From: CAZIPZ01 sp964541075
GTDB taxonomy: Bacteria; Acidobacteriota; Terriglobia; 20CM-2-55-15
Reading direction: 5' to 3'
DNA: 36,610 nucleotides
NCBI GenBank assembly: GCA_964541075.1
Contig: CAZIPZ010000012.1
Coordinates: 1-36,610 of the forward strand
The notes beneath the pieces are model-generated. The model was not told where the DNA came from. It ran no database searches and saw only the letters and a program-made list of their open reading frames with translations. The position numbers were made by a program, and so were the translations under genes. This document shows positions 8,942 to 17,141 of this stretch, in pieces; within the stretch, counting starts at the first letter, position 1, and each line of letters starts with the position of its first letter.

Positions 8942-9934
8942 TCAGCTGGGTTCCGGCGTGTTTTCCAAAATGGAATTGACGATGGCATCCGTATCGATGC
9001 GTTCGGCCTCTCCTTCAAAATTCAAAAGCACTCGATGGCGTAAAGCTCCCAGGGCGACCGATCGGATGTCCTCACAAGACACGTGCACTCGGTTATTGAG
9101 GAGCGCTCGGATTTTTCCTCCGATCACGAGAGATTGCGCACCTCTAGGGCTGGACCCATACCGAACGTAGCGCATCACCATGGCGGGAGCGTAGGGTGGT
9201 TTCGGGTGAGTCGCCAATGTCAGACGGACCGCATAGTCCTGCACCGGCCGCGCTATTGGAACCGCGCGCACGGTCTTTCGCATTTCAAGGACCTCGCCTT
9301 GGCCTAGAACTCGATCGACCCGGGGTTCCGCAGTTTTGGTTGTTCGATTAAGAATCGTATGCATGCTTTCAAGCGAGGGGTAGTCCACCTTCAGCTTCAT
9401 GAAAAATCGATCCAACTGGGCTTCAGGAAGAGGATAAGTGCCTTCCATTTCCAACGGATTCTGTGTTGCAAGGACGAAGAACGGCGACTCCAATTGATAG
9501 GTCTTCTTGCCGACCGTGACGCTCTTTTCCTCCATTCCTTCAAGTAGCGCGGATTGCGTTTTCGGTGTTGCACGATTCACTTCGTCCGCGAGCACGATAT
9601 TGGAAAAAATGGGCCCAGGTTGGAATTCCAAAAACTTCTCACCCACAGCATTTTCCTGAACGACATTCGTTCCTGTGATGTCCGCGGGCATGAGGTCGGG
9701 CGTGAATTGAATACGCGAAAACTTAAGATGCATGACGTCAGCCAGAGTTGACACCAGCTTTGTCTTGCCCAGCCCTGGCACGCCTTCGAGCAGGACGTGG
9801 CCATTTGCAAGCAAGCTCATGATCACGCCGTCGATGATTTCTTGCGCTCCGACGATGACCTTCGACACCTCATCCTTTACACGCCTAAACTGACCCTGAA
9901 ACGTCTCTACCTGTTGATCGATCGCCGTGCTCAT
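8942..9934 (-). CDS. MoxR-family AAA+ ATPase (module 1)
   Basis: A 330-residue AAA+ protein. Walker A is GVPGLGKTK (residues 51-59) and Walker B is NIVLADEVNRATPKTQSALL (DE at 117-118). Sensor 1 lies in FVLATQNPLEMEGTYPLPEAQ and the C-terminal lid carries SPRGAQSL. The QNP...GTYPLPEAQLDRF string is diagnostic of MoxR. Such ATPases act as chaperone-like remodelers of vWA/DUF58 partners, which follow directly downstream. It is 12 nt after the coiled-coil membrane gene and 62 nt before the DUF58 gene. It differs clearly from the second MoxR at 26737. Confidence 0.95.
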   Translation of the reverse strand: MSTAIDQQVETFQGQFRRVKDEVSKVIVGAQEIIDGVIMSLLANGHVLLEGVPGLGKTKLVSTLADVMHLKFSRIQFTPDLMPADITGTNVVQENAVGEKFLEFQPGPIFSNIVLADEVNRATPKTQSALLEGMEEKSVTVGKKTYQLESPFFVLATQNPLEMEGTYPLPEAQLDRFFMKLKVDYPSLESMHTILNRTTKTAEPRVDRVLGQGEVLEMRKTVRAVPIARPVQDYAVRLTLATHPKPPYAPAMVMRYVRYGSSPRGAQSLVIGGKIRALLNNRVHVSCEDIRSVALGALRHRVLLNFEGEAERIDTDAIVNSILENTPEPS

Positions 9935-9946
9935 TGTTGAAAAGTC

Positions 9947-11551
9947 CTACTTCTGACTTGGCTTGCGTATCGCCTCAAAATAATTCCTAATCAAAGGCCG
10001 ATACTCCCATGGAATGCGGTCCTGATTGAGAAGATCCTGTTGGCCGGGGCTTAGCTCCGACTTAACGTTGCGGTAATCCAGCTTCGAACGTTCCTGCTTG
10101 CTCGCTTCTTCGAGATCATCCGTCTGGTCGCGCGAATCCTGCATTCCGGCCAGTTCTTCCAGAGCCAGTTGAACGTCCAGCTTCGTTGGCGCGCCTTCGC
10201 GTGGTCCACTGTCGCCGCCGGCGCCCGAGGGCATCTGATTCCCGCCTTCAGTTGGCGCGGGAGCCGCACCCTGGCCCTGCCCGATCGGGCGGCCGTCTTT
10301 CACTGTTCCTTCGCCCGCCTGCATGTCGCCTGTCCCGTCCATAGTTGGCGCCCCGGCTTTTTCGTCTCCTGGTTGAGCTTGAGCGTCCTGGTTTCTACCC
10401 TGCGCATCAGCGCCTTCCTTCTGGCGCTGTCGCAGAGATTCCTCCAGGCTCTGCAACTGCCGGCTTGCCTGATTCTTCATTTGTTGACTGGCGATCTTTT
10501 CGGACAGCGCTTCGAGGTCTCGAGCCACATTCTCCAGAGACTGGCTGGCCCCACGCCGGTCCTGCGTCCTGAGTTTCTGGGCTGCGTCATTCAAGTCCGT
10601 TGCAAGCTGTTCCAGGCCAGGACGGTTGTTCTGCGCGGCTTGTTCCAGCGCCTGCTGCATATCTTGAATATCCTGCGGCTGCGCTTCCTGAAGGTTTTTG
10701 TTGAGTTCTCGCAGGTTGGCTGCGGCTTCCTTCAGCTGCCTGTTCATCACCGCCATTCCAGCATTCATCAGCTTGTCAGCCTGTTGCAGGTCCTCACCCA
10801 TTTGTTGAAGGCCTTCGCTAATGGCGGCGAAATCGAGGTTGGCTTCGCCCAATTCCGCCTGCATCTTTTCGAGTTCCTGCAGGGCTTCCGGTACTGCCAT
10901 CTCTCCATCCCGCAGTTGTTGCATGATCTCTTCAAGACGTTTGGCCAATTCCGAGTTCTTCATCTGTTCGGCCTGCGACAGCAGGTCCTTGGCCTGGTCC
11001 AGCAGTTTTGATTCATCATTTGTGAGGCTGAAAGCAGGCGCGGCTTGGAGCCGGAGCCAATTGTGATTCAACGGGAGCGGAGCGAAGTTGAGCGCCACAA
11101 ACACGAGTAGCATGCTCGCAGCGATGTAGGAAGTCCGAGGAATCGTGAAAGGATATAAGCGGTCGACATCCAGGCGCTGCATTTCACCCGCCGCGCGCTT
11201 GATTTGGACGTCCACCCATTCCGATTGCCGGGGATTATTGATAAACCAATAAGCAGTCTTGATTTGGTCGTGCAGCTTCGCCTTTTGATCAATGGCCGCC
11301 GCAGCCTGCTCCAGACTGCCTCGCTTCTTGAAGTGACGGAACGACCACGCAAGCAGGCCGAAAAGCCACAATCCGGCAAGCACCATAAGAGTCCTGCCTT
11401 GAACGGGATGGAAGAGGTCCCAGATCTTGAAGACAATCGGGAAAATCAGAAACAACGTCAGACCAAAAGTGAGATTGCAGGAGAGCCGGTTCGCACGGAG
11501 TCGTCGGTCGACGCTGGCCAGCCAGTTGATGATGATTTCCCTGTCCGACAT
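9947..11551 (-). CDS. Membrane-anchored Gln-rich coiled-coil protein
   Basis: About 534 residues. The ATG at 11551 (MSDREIIINW) is preferred to the one at 11608, because the extra 19 residues look non-coding and GGGAAAGAG lies shortly upstream. Two helices lie near residues 26-45 and 52-70 and a third near 135-155 (SYIAASMLLVFVALNF). Residues of about 180-380 are long amphipathic coiled coil rich in Gln, Glu, Leu and Ala, followed by a low-complexity Gly/Gln/Pro linker and a conserved-looking tail with LSPGQQDLLNQDRIPWEYR and YFEAIRKPSQK. It resembles DUF4175-type proteins seen in MoxR clusters; that name is from memory. It is the first gene of the module, so the promoter should lie in 11552-11780. 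A structural or scaffold role is inferred. Confidence 0.75.
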   Translation of the reverse strand: MSDREIIINWLASVDRRLRANRLSCNLTFGLTLFLIFPIVFKIWDLFHPVQGRTLMVLAGLWLFGLLAWSFRHFKKRGSLEQAAAAIDQKAKLHDQIKTAYWFINNPRQSEWVDVQIKRAAGEMQRLDVDRLYPFTIPRTSYIAASMLLVFVALNFAPLPLNHNWLRLQAAPAFSLTNDESKLLDQAKDLLSQAEQMKNSELAKRLEEIMQQLRDGEMAVPEALQELEKMQAELGEANLDFAAISEGLQQMGEDLQQADKLMNAGMAVMNRQLKEAAANLRELNKNLQEAQPQDIQDMQQALEQAAQNNRPGLEQLATDLNDAAQKLRTQDRRGASQSLENVARDLEALSEKIASQQMKNQASRQLQSLEESLRQRQKEGADAQGRNQDAQAQPGDEKAGAPTMDGTGDMQAGEGTVKDGRPIGQGQGAAPAPTEGGNQMPSGAGGDSGPREGAPTKLDVQLALEELAGMQDSRDQTDDLEEASKQERSKLDYRNVKSELSPGQQDLLNQDRIPWEYRPLIRNYFEAIRKPSQK

Positions 11552-11785
11552 TGATTGGAAAGGCTCTTTCCCAGTGCTAGGAATCGAGCTAAGCCTACCA
11601 TAGACCATTGAAGCCTGAGAATCGATTAGTGATGCAGCACCTGGCGATATATCAACCGGTTTCTTGCACTTGCGGCGAGCAGTCCGCCTTCAATCGATTC
11701 AGTCCATCCAATTGCCATCAAGAAGGAATTTGGGTTCTGCGGAACAAGTCATTCAACCGACTGTGGTTCCCGGTGTGTTCGTCAC

Positions 11786-11820
11786 AAAAAAAGGGGCGAC
11801 GGTGGCAATGCCGGCGCCCC
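11786..11820 (-). terminator. Intrinsic terminator after ribBA
   Basis: On the minus strand, GGGGCG (from 11820) and CGCCCC (to 11793) form the stem base, with an inner GGC-AAT-GCC-type stem, followed at once by seven T (11792-11786). It lies about 75 nt past the ribBA stop and marks the end of the long minus-strand operon. The remaining bases of the 11552-11894 gap must also carry the promoter of the MoxR module, but no convincing -35/-10 pair could be picked. Confidence 0.85.
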
Positions 11821-11894
11821 CTCCATCACCCAAAGACGGAGAATCTACAAGGAGAATCAATGTTCATTTTTAAGGAGAGCAATTCTGGGACCAG

Positions 11895-13031
11895 CTAGGT
11901 CGAAATCTTGACCGAAGCGAAGGGAACTTGTGCGGCGATTTTCAGGCCATAAGCCTCCAGCGCCACCATCTTTCGAGGATGGTTGGTCAGGATTCTCAAG
12001 GATCGAACGCTTAGGGCCGAGAGAATTTGCGCCCCGATGCCGTACTCCCTTTGTTCGCCCTGCAATCCGATTGTCTCATTAGAAACCAGGCTGTGTTTTC
12101 CGTGATATTCGAGTTCATTGAACGTTTGCCGGGACCTGCCCATTTCATGCAAATAGAGCAGAACGCCTCTTCTTTCTTTAGAGATCATTTCCATCGCGCG
12201 GTCCATTTGCTCGTGGCAATGGCAAGCGATGGATCCAAAGACATGACCGGTCAGGCAATGCGTCTGGACACGCACCAATATGTTCTCACCGTTCTCGATA
12301 TCTCCGCAAACCATTGCAAAGTGGCTTTCCTTATCAAGGATGCTTTCAAAAGCGATCATCCGAAAATCGCCGTGACGTGTCGGGAGAACGGTTTCGCCTA
12401 CCTTACGCACGATCCGCTCGGTCCGTAATCGATGGCGTATCAGATCCGCCACTGTAATGATCTTGAGATCATGTTCTTCCGCAAACTCGAATAGATCCGG
12501 CACGCGAGCCATCGTGCCGTCCTCCTTCATGATTTCGCAGATCACTGCCGCCGGTGTTAGTCCCGCGATAGAAGCTAGATCGACGGAGGCTTCGGTCTGA
12601 CCGGCTCGCACAAGAACGCCGCCATCGCGAGCGCGTAGCGGAAAAATGTGGCCGGGCCGTGCGAGGTCACCGGGTTTGGTTTTGGGATCAATGGCTGTAA
12701 GGATGGTTTGCGCCCGATCGAAAGCGGAAATGCCCGTGGAAACGTTTCGACGCGCTTCAATCGATACGCAAAAGGCAGTACCGTATTGCGAAGTGTTGTT
12801 GTGCTCGGAAACCATCAAAGGAATGCCCAACTCATCCAGCCTTTGGCCGGTCATCGAAAGGCAAATCAGGCCGCGGCCGAAACGCGCCATGAAATTGATC
12901 GCATCTGGCGTGACCTTTTCGGCAGCGATCATCAGGTCGCCTTCGTTTTCGCGATCCTCGTCGTCAACGATGATCACCACACAGCCCTCTTGAATTTGGC
13001 TTACGACTTCTTCAACTGTTCCGAATTCCAT
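11895..13031 (-). CDS. ribBA: RibBA: DHBP synthase fused to a divergent GTP cyclohydrolase II
   Basis: A 378-residue fusion in riboflavin synthesis. The N-terminal half makes 3,4-dihydroxy-2-butanone 4-phosphate from ribulose 5-phosphate. It shows the acidic loop DDEDRENEGD (23-32), SEHNNTSQYGTAF and EIMKEDGTMARVPDLFEF. The usual GHTEA reads GQTEA (residues 144-148), with Gln where E. coli RibB has a metal-binding His. The C-terminal half (about 212-378) resembles GTP cyclohydrolase II and keeps the three zinc cysteines (259, 270, 272), but the usual RCDCG reads ACHCH, the RQEGRGIGL region reads HEMGRSRQTF, and the active-site DxR reads EQR. This half may be inactive or altered. The ATG overlaps the ribE end by 20 nt. 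Confidence 0.9.
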   Translation of the reverse strand: MEFGTVEEVVSQIQEGCVVIIVDDEDRENEGDLMIAAEKVTPDAINFMARFGRGLICLSMTGQRLDELGIPLMVSEHNNTSQYGTAFCVSIEARRNVSTGISAFDRAQTILTAIDPKTKPGDLARPGHIFPLRARDGGVLVRAGQTEASVDLASIAGLTPAAVICEIMKEDGTMARVPDLFEFAEEHDLKIITVADLIRHRLRTERIVRKVGETVLPTRHGDFRMIAFESILDKESHFAMVCGDIENGENILVRVQTHCLTGHVFGSIACHCHEQMDRAMEMISKERRGVLLYLHEMGRSRQTFNELEYHGKHSLVSNETIGLQGEQREYGIGAQILSALSVRSLRILTNHPRKMVALEAYGLKIAAQVPFASVKIST

Positions 13032-13620
13032 ACGGTTTCAATAGGTTTTCAATGTATTTCGCGAGGATGTCAAACTCCAGATTGACCGGCTCGCCCCGTT
13101 GGGTTGTTCTTAGATTGGTGTTTTCGAACGTGTGCGGAATGATGGCCGTTGAGAAAGCACCGTCGCCGCGCAGTGCCGCCACAGTCAAACTGATTCCGTC
13201 CACAGCGATCGAACCCTTTTCCACCAAATAGCGTGCGTTCCCTGGGGGAGTCTCGATCTCCAGATCCCAGACATCGCCCCGGCGGTCGAACTTCCGAATG
13301 CGGCCCACGCCATCCACATGTCCTTGAACAATGTGGCCGCCTAGTCTCGACTCCAGACGCACCGGGCGTTCCAGGTTCACGGGCGATCCTGCTTTGAGAC
13401 GTCCGAGTGTTGTTCGCTCCAAAGTCTCACGCGACATTTCTGCGAGAAAAATGTCTCCGAGCAACTTTTTTGCAGTTAGACAAACACCATTTATCGCAAG
13501 GCTCGAGCCGGATTGAAGGTCCCGCAGTACGGTTTGGGCCCGGACTCGAATAATTCGAAAAGGATCAGAGTCGCTGATTTCAACGACCTCACCCACTTCT
13601 TCAATTATGCCTGTGAACAT
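13012..13620 (-). CDS. ribE: Riboflavin synthase, alpha chain type
   Basis: About 202 residues. It joins two 6,7-dimethyl-8-ribityllumazine molecules into riboflavin. The ATG at 13620 gives the family start MFTGIIEEVGEV; an upstream GTG at 13626 is less likely. Two tandem lumazine-binding beta-barrel repeats are visible: SLAINGVCLTA with LGRLKAGSPVNLERP in the first, and GSIAVDGISLTVAAL with GEPVNLEFDILAKYIENLL in the second. HIVQGHVDGVG links them. The start lies within the last 20 nt of ribD and the end within the first 20 nt of ribBA, implying coupled translation of the three genes. Confidence 0.96.
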   Translation of the reverse strand: MFTGIIEEVGEVVEISDSDPFRIIRVRAQTVLRDLQSGSSLAINGVCLTAKKLLGDIFLAEMSRETLERTTLGRLKAGSPVNLERPVRLESRLGGHIVQGHVDGVGRIRKFDRRGDVWDLEIETPPGNARYLVEKGSIAVDGISLTVAALRGDGAFSTAIIPHTFENTNLRTTQRGEPVNLEFDILAKYIENLLKPYGIRNS

Positions 13621-14590
13621 ACGCACTTAACATGAGGTCTGGTCCGACCTTCGCTACGAACCAGTCGCTTAAGGCGATTGCATGAGCCAACTCCGAGACT
13701 CCCTCGCCGCCGACGGCCGGAAACTCGCGTCCACCAAGGATTTTGGGGGCGACAAAGAGGATTATCTTATCAATTAAGCCGGCATGAACGGCATTAAAAG
13801 CCAGATCTGGCCCGCATTCCAGCAAAAAGCTCTGGATCTCGCGTTTATAAAGTTCCGACGAAAGCGCTGCGAGACTGTCTCTAAAGAGCAAGGCGTCTTG
13901 AAACTCGCTGAGTCTTCGGCGTCTGTCTAGGATCACCCGCAACAACGGCCTCCTTCGGGGAAGGCCGCTCCGGTCTGTTAGTTGTGGTTTATCCGCGATG
14001 ATTGTGCCGCTGCCTGTAACAAGCGCATCGCACCGGTGTCGAATGCGATGCACCATCGCTCTCGATTCTTCAGACGTGATCCACTTGGATTCGCCGCCGT
14101 GCGCAGCGCTCTTTCCGTCCAGCGTCATCGCGATCTTCAAGATTCCGAAAGGACGCTGCTGAGTTTTGTAAGTGACAAAGGCTTCATTTAGGCGCCGGGC
14201 CTCGCTTTCGAGGACCCCGGTCTCCACGGAAATCCCAGAGTTGCGCAACAAATCTAGACCGCCCCCTTTGACGAGCGGGTTAGGATCTTGCATCGACGTC
14301 ACCACTCGTGCGATGCCGGCTTCGACGATGGCCCTCGCGCACGGCGGTGTTCGTCCATCGTGAGAACACGGTTCCAGGGACGTATAGATTGTGGCTCCTC
14401 TGGCGGCTTCACCGGCCTGCTCCAGAGCGATAACTTCGGCGTGCCTGACGCCGTCATAGGTGTAGAAGCCTTCGCCGACAACTTTCCCGTGCTTTACGAT
14501 AACTGCACCAACCATTGCGCCAGGACTTGTAAGCCCTGCGCCTTTTTCGGCAAGTTCAAGGGACCGTCGGATATGTGATGCGTCGTCCAT
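13601..14590 (-). CDS. ribD: Bifunctional riboflavin deaminase/reductase RibD
   Basis: A 329-residue protein catalysing the deamination and side-chain reduction steps after GTP ring opening. The N-terminal deaminase domain carries the zinc site HAEVIAL and SLEPCSHDGRTPPCARAI. The reductase domain begins near residue 145 (FGILKIAMTLDGKSAA) and shows ESKWITSEESR and the nucleotide-binding late motif. It starts 9 nt after ftsY and overlaps ribE by 20 nt. No FMN riboswitch precedes it, because it lies inside a longer operon. Confidence 0.95.
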   Translation of the reverse strand: MDDASHIRRSLELAEKGAGLTSPGAMVGAVIVKHGKVVGEGFYTYDGVRHAEVIALEQAGEAARGATIYTSLEPCSHDGRTPPCARAIVEAGIARVVTSMQDPNPLVKGGGLDLLRNSGISVETGVLESEARRLNEAFVTYKTQQRPFGILKIAMTLDGKSAAHGGESKWITSEESRAMVHRIRHRCDALVTGSGTIIADKPQLTDRSGLPRRRPLLRVILDRRRRLSEFQDALLFRDSLAALSSELYKREIQSFLLECGPDLAFNAVHAGLIDKIILFVAPKILGGREFPAVGGEGVSELAHAIALSDWFVAKVGPDLMLSAYVHRHN

Positions 14591-14599
14591 CCGTATGCG

Positions 14600-15556
14600 T
14601 CAGGCTGCGAACAGGGAATCAACAAAATCGTCAGCCGAGAATTCTATGAGGTCGTCCATCTTTTCGCCGACTCCGACAAAGCGAATCGGAATCTTGAGAT
14701 CTTTGGCGATCGCGGTTACGACACCACCCTTAGCCGTTCCATCAAGCTTTGTTAGAACGAGACCGGTGACGCCAGCGCTCCTTGTAAATTCACGCGCCTG
14801 CATCAACCCGTTTTGTCCTGTCGTTGCGTCGAGCACAAGCAGAACCTCATGGGGCGCACCGGGCACCTCTCTTCGCGCAATGCGTGTCATTTTTTCCAAT
14901 TCCGACATTAGGTTGCTTTTGGTGTGTAAACGGCCGGCAGTGTCGACAATCACATAATCGATCTTTCGCGCCTTAGCGGACTGAAGGGCGTCATACAACA
15001 CAGCTGAAGGATCAGCTCCGGCTTTCTGTTTCACGATTTGGGCATTTGCTCGTCCTCCCCATATTTCCAGTTGTTCAGTCGCCGCAGCACGAAACGTGTC
15101 TGAAGCACATAAGAGGACCTTGCTTCCGCCCGTTTTGAATCGATGAGCTAACTTCCCGATAGTGGTCGTCTTACCAACGCCGTTTACGCCCACGATGAGA
15201 ATCACGAAGGGATTTCCTTCCTCAACTTGCTTAGGAGGCGAGTAATTGATCGCTAGTATTTTTCGAAGCTCTTCTTTGATCGCGCTCTTGAGTTGCGTTG
15301 GATCCTGAAGGATTTTGTGTGACACGCGATCACGGATTGAGTTCAGTATCTCCGTCGTCGTCGCGATGCCGATGTCGGCGCCGATCATGATGGCCTCGAG
15401 TTCGTCGAGCATGTCCGCATCAATTTCTTTCTTGCCTTCGACCAGTTCCTGGATGCGCTCCGTGAAATTTTCTTTTGTTTGTGTGACGGCCGTTTTGATT
15501 TTTTCCAGGACGGTCGGCTCTCGTTTGGTTGTTCCAAATAGCGTGATGAATTCCAT
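14600..15556 (-). CDS. ftsY: Signal recognition particle receptor FtsY
   Basis: A 318-residue SRP GTPase that docks ribosome-SRP complexes at the membrane. It is mostly the NG core, with a short basic N-terminus and no long acidic A domain. Motifs in order: G1 VGVNGVGKTTTIGKLAHRF, G2 DTFRAAATEQL, G3 DTAGRLHTKSNLM, G4 TKLDGTAKGG and the closing FVGVGEKMDDLIEF. It lies 14 nt after gpsA and 9 nt before ribD. The FtsY call rather than Ffh follows from the lack of an M domain and from FVGVGEKxDDL. Confidence 0.96.
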   Translation of the reverse strand: MEFITLFGTTKREPTVLEKIKTAVTQTKENFTERIQELVEGKKEIDADMLDELEAIMIGADIGIATTTEILNSIRDRVSHKILQDPTQLKSAIKEELRKILAINYSPPKQVEEGNPFVILIVGVNGVGKTTTIGKLAHRFKTGGSKVLLCASDTFRAAATEQLEIWGGRANAQIVKQKAGADPSAVLYDALQSAKARKIDYVIVDTAGRLHTKSNLMSELEKMTRIARREVPGAPHEVLLVLDATTGQNGLMQAREFTRSAGVTGLVLTKLDGTAKGGVVTAIAKDLKIPIRFVGVGEKMDDLIEFSADDFVDSLFAA

Positions 15557-15570
15557 ATCGGATTTTCTGC

Positions 15571-16572
15571 CTACTCCTCTTTCAGCTTTCTTTCCATGAG
15601 ATCGATGATTGCATCTTGCGGTTTAAGTCCATCGTACAGAACTGAATACATCTTCTCAGCAATCGGCATTTCCACGTTCAGCCTGCGTGCAAGTTCCACA
15701 GTCGGTTTTGTGGTTTTTACTCCCTCGGCGACCATACGCATACTCGAAATAATTTCGTCGATATTCCGTCCTTGACCGAGTTCAATGCCCACTCTCCGAT
15801 TTCGGCTGAGAAGTCCGTAAGAAGTCAGAACGAGATCCCCGATCCCTGCCAATCCGGAGAGCGTTTCGCGGCGTCCGCCGCAGGCGACGACCAGCCGAGT
15901 CAGTTCAGCGAGACCGCGGGTCATGAGAGCCGCAGTTGTGTTTGATCCCAGGCCCAAACCATCCACCACGCCGGCTGCAATGGCGATGATGTTCTTTGCG
16001 GATGCCGCGATCTCGACTCCGATGATGTCCGGATTGGTGTAGAGACGAAAGTGAGGTGCGGACAATTCTTGCTGCAGAGACAATCTTAGTTGCGCATCCT
16101 GCGCTGCGACTACGAGTGCGGTAGGTTCACCGCGCGCCACTTCTGCCGCAAACGTGGGCCCTGAGATCGTGGCCACTTGAGGGATAAATGCGGGTTTGAT
16201 GACGTCCACAATTACTTCGGACATTCGCATCAACGTGTCATTTTCAATTCCCTTGGCGGCGCTAACGAAAATCATGCTCTGTCGCAGGAATGGCCGCATT
16301 TTTGAAAGCATAGATCTACAGACGTGCGATGGTAAAGCCATGAGAACAATCTGCGCGCCGCTGAGAGCATCATCCAGGGAGCTAGTGATGCAAACCGAAT
16401 CGGGAATCCGTGCAGACGGCAAGTAGATTGGATTCTCTCGTGTGGCGACCATCGTTTCCACGAGGTAGGGCTCCAATGCCCAAAGGCTTACCGGATGCCC
16501 GGCCCGCGCCATCACAATGGCGAGTGCTGTGCCCCAGCCACCGGCGCCGATGACTGCGATTGCTGAATTCAT
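15571..16572 (-). CDS. gpsA: Glycerol-3-phosphate dehydrogenase (NAD(P)+) GpsA
   Basis: A 333-residue enzyme that reduces dihydroxyacetone phosphate to sn-glycerol 3-phosphate for phospholipid synthesis. The N-terminal Rossmann motif is GAGGWGTALA. The substrate region includes SAAKGIENDT, SGPTFAAEVARGEPTALV and the catalytic-lysine stretch ASAKNIIAIAAGVVDGLGLG, followed by NTTAALMTRGLAELTRL and LSGLAGIGDLVLT. Full length for the family. The ATG overlaps the thpR stop by 4 nt. Its nearness to pgpA places two phospholipid genes in one transcript. Confidence 0.97.
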   Translation of the reverse strand: MNSAIAVIGAGGWGTALAIVMARAGHPVSLWALEPYLVETMVATRENPIYLPSARIPDSVCITSSLDDALSGAQIVLMALPSHVCRSMLSKMRPFLRQSMIFVSAAKGIENDTLMRMSEVIVDVIKPAFIPQVATISGPTFAAEVARGEPTALVVAAQDAQLRLSLQQELSAPHFRLYTNPDIIGVEIAASAKNIIAIAAGVVDGLGLGSNTTAALMTRGLAELTRLVVACGGRRETLSGLAGIGDLVLTSYGLLSRNRRVGIELGQGRNIDEIISSMRMVAEGVKTTKPTVELARRLNVEMPIAEKMYSVLYDGLKPQDAIIDLMERKLKEE

Positions 16573-17141
16573 TGCCTCGAGGAGGATGGTGGCCTGGGTT
16601 CGAGTAAATATTGTTTGAGCTTGTTGTAAACCGGGCCCGATGGTTTCAATGTGCTTTGAATCAGGAAGATTCTATCGACCGTAAAGGATCCGAAATCGAA
16701 ATTCTCATATTTGGAAGCCGCCGTGACGAGACCTGTCTCCATTCGGGCATCTCGAGCTCGCGCCAGCGTGACGTGCGGCCGGAATGCACGCTCTTCCTTT
16801 TCGAAACCTAATCGTTCCATGCGCACATCCAATTCCTCCGCAAGCTCGGGCATCGTTGGCGCGCTCATGCCTGCCCAAAAGACGCGGGGAGATCGTTTGC
16901 CAGGAAAGAACCCGACTCCGCAAACGCTCACCGTAAACGGCTTCCAGTTTAGGCCGACGAGAGCTTCATCGATTTTTTCCAAACGCTGTTCAGGAATCTC
17001 GCCAATGAACTTGAGAGTGATGTGAATCGACTCAGTCGCGACCCAGCGAGCGCTGTCCGTTATCGATTTCAATTCGCGCTGAAGCTGGCCAAGAGCTTTC
17101 TTGACGTCAGCGGAGAGTTCGACGGCGACAAAGACTCGCAT
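16569..17141 (-). CDS. thpR: RNA 2',3'-cyclic phosphodiesterase (LigT/ThpR)
   Basis: A 190-residue protein of the 2H phosphoesterase family, opening 2',3'-cyclic phosphate ends of RNA. Both HxT motifs are present: HITLKFIGE and HVTLARARD. The start is taken as the ATG at 17141 (MRVFVAVELS), which matches the family N-terminus and overlaps the cinA stop as ATGA. The longer frame to 17198 would add 19 residues encoded inside cinA and is unlikely. It sits between cinA and gpsA. Confidence 0.93.
   Translation of the reverse strand: MRVFVAVELSADVKKALGQLQRELKSITDSARWVATESIHITLKFIGEIPEQRLEKIDEALVGLNWKPFTVSVCGVGFFPGKRSPRVFWAGMSAPTMPELAEELDVRMERLGFEKEERAFRPHVTLARARDARMETGLVTAASKYENFDFGSFTVDRIFLIQSTLKPSGPVYNKLKQYLLEPRPPSSSRQ

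Noticed and set aside
10200..10420. Possible tandem repeat or CRISPR-like sequence
   Set aside because: It is low-complexity Gly/Gln/Pro coding sequence without regular repeat units or spacers. No CRISPR array was found anywhere in the window.
10169..11011. Long plus-strand frame of 280 codons
   Set aside because: It is antisense to the Gln-rich coiled-coil gene; the repeated Leu/Phe/Gln pattern is the mirror of that repetitive coding sequence.
11860..11898. Twelve-codon plus-strand frame with an AAGGAG-like site (MFIFKESNSGTS)
   Set aside because: It runs into the end of ribBA on the other strand and precedes no plus-strand gene, so a leader role has nothing to control.
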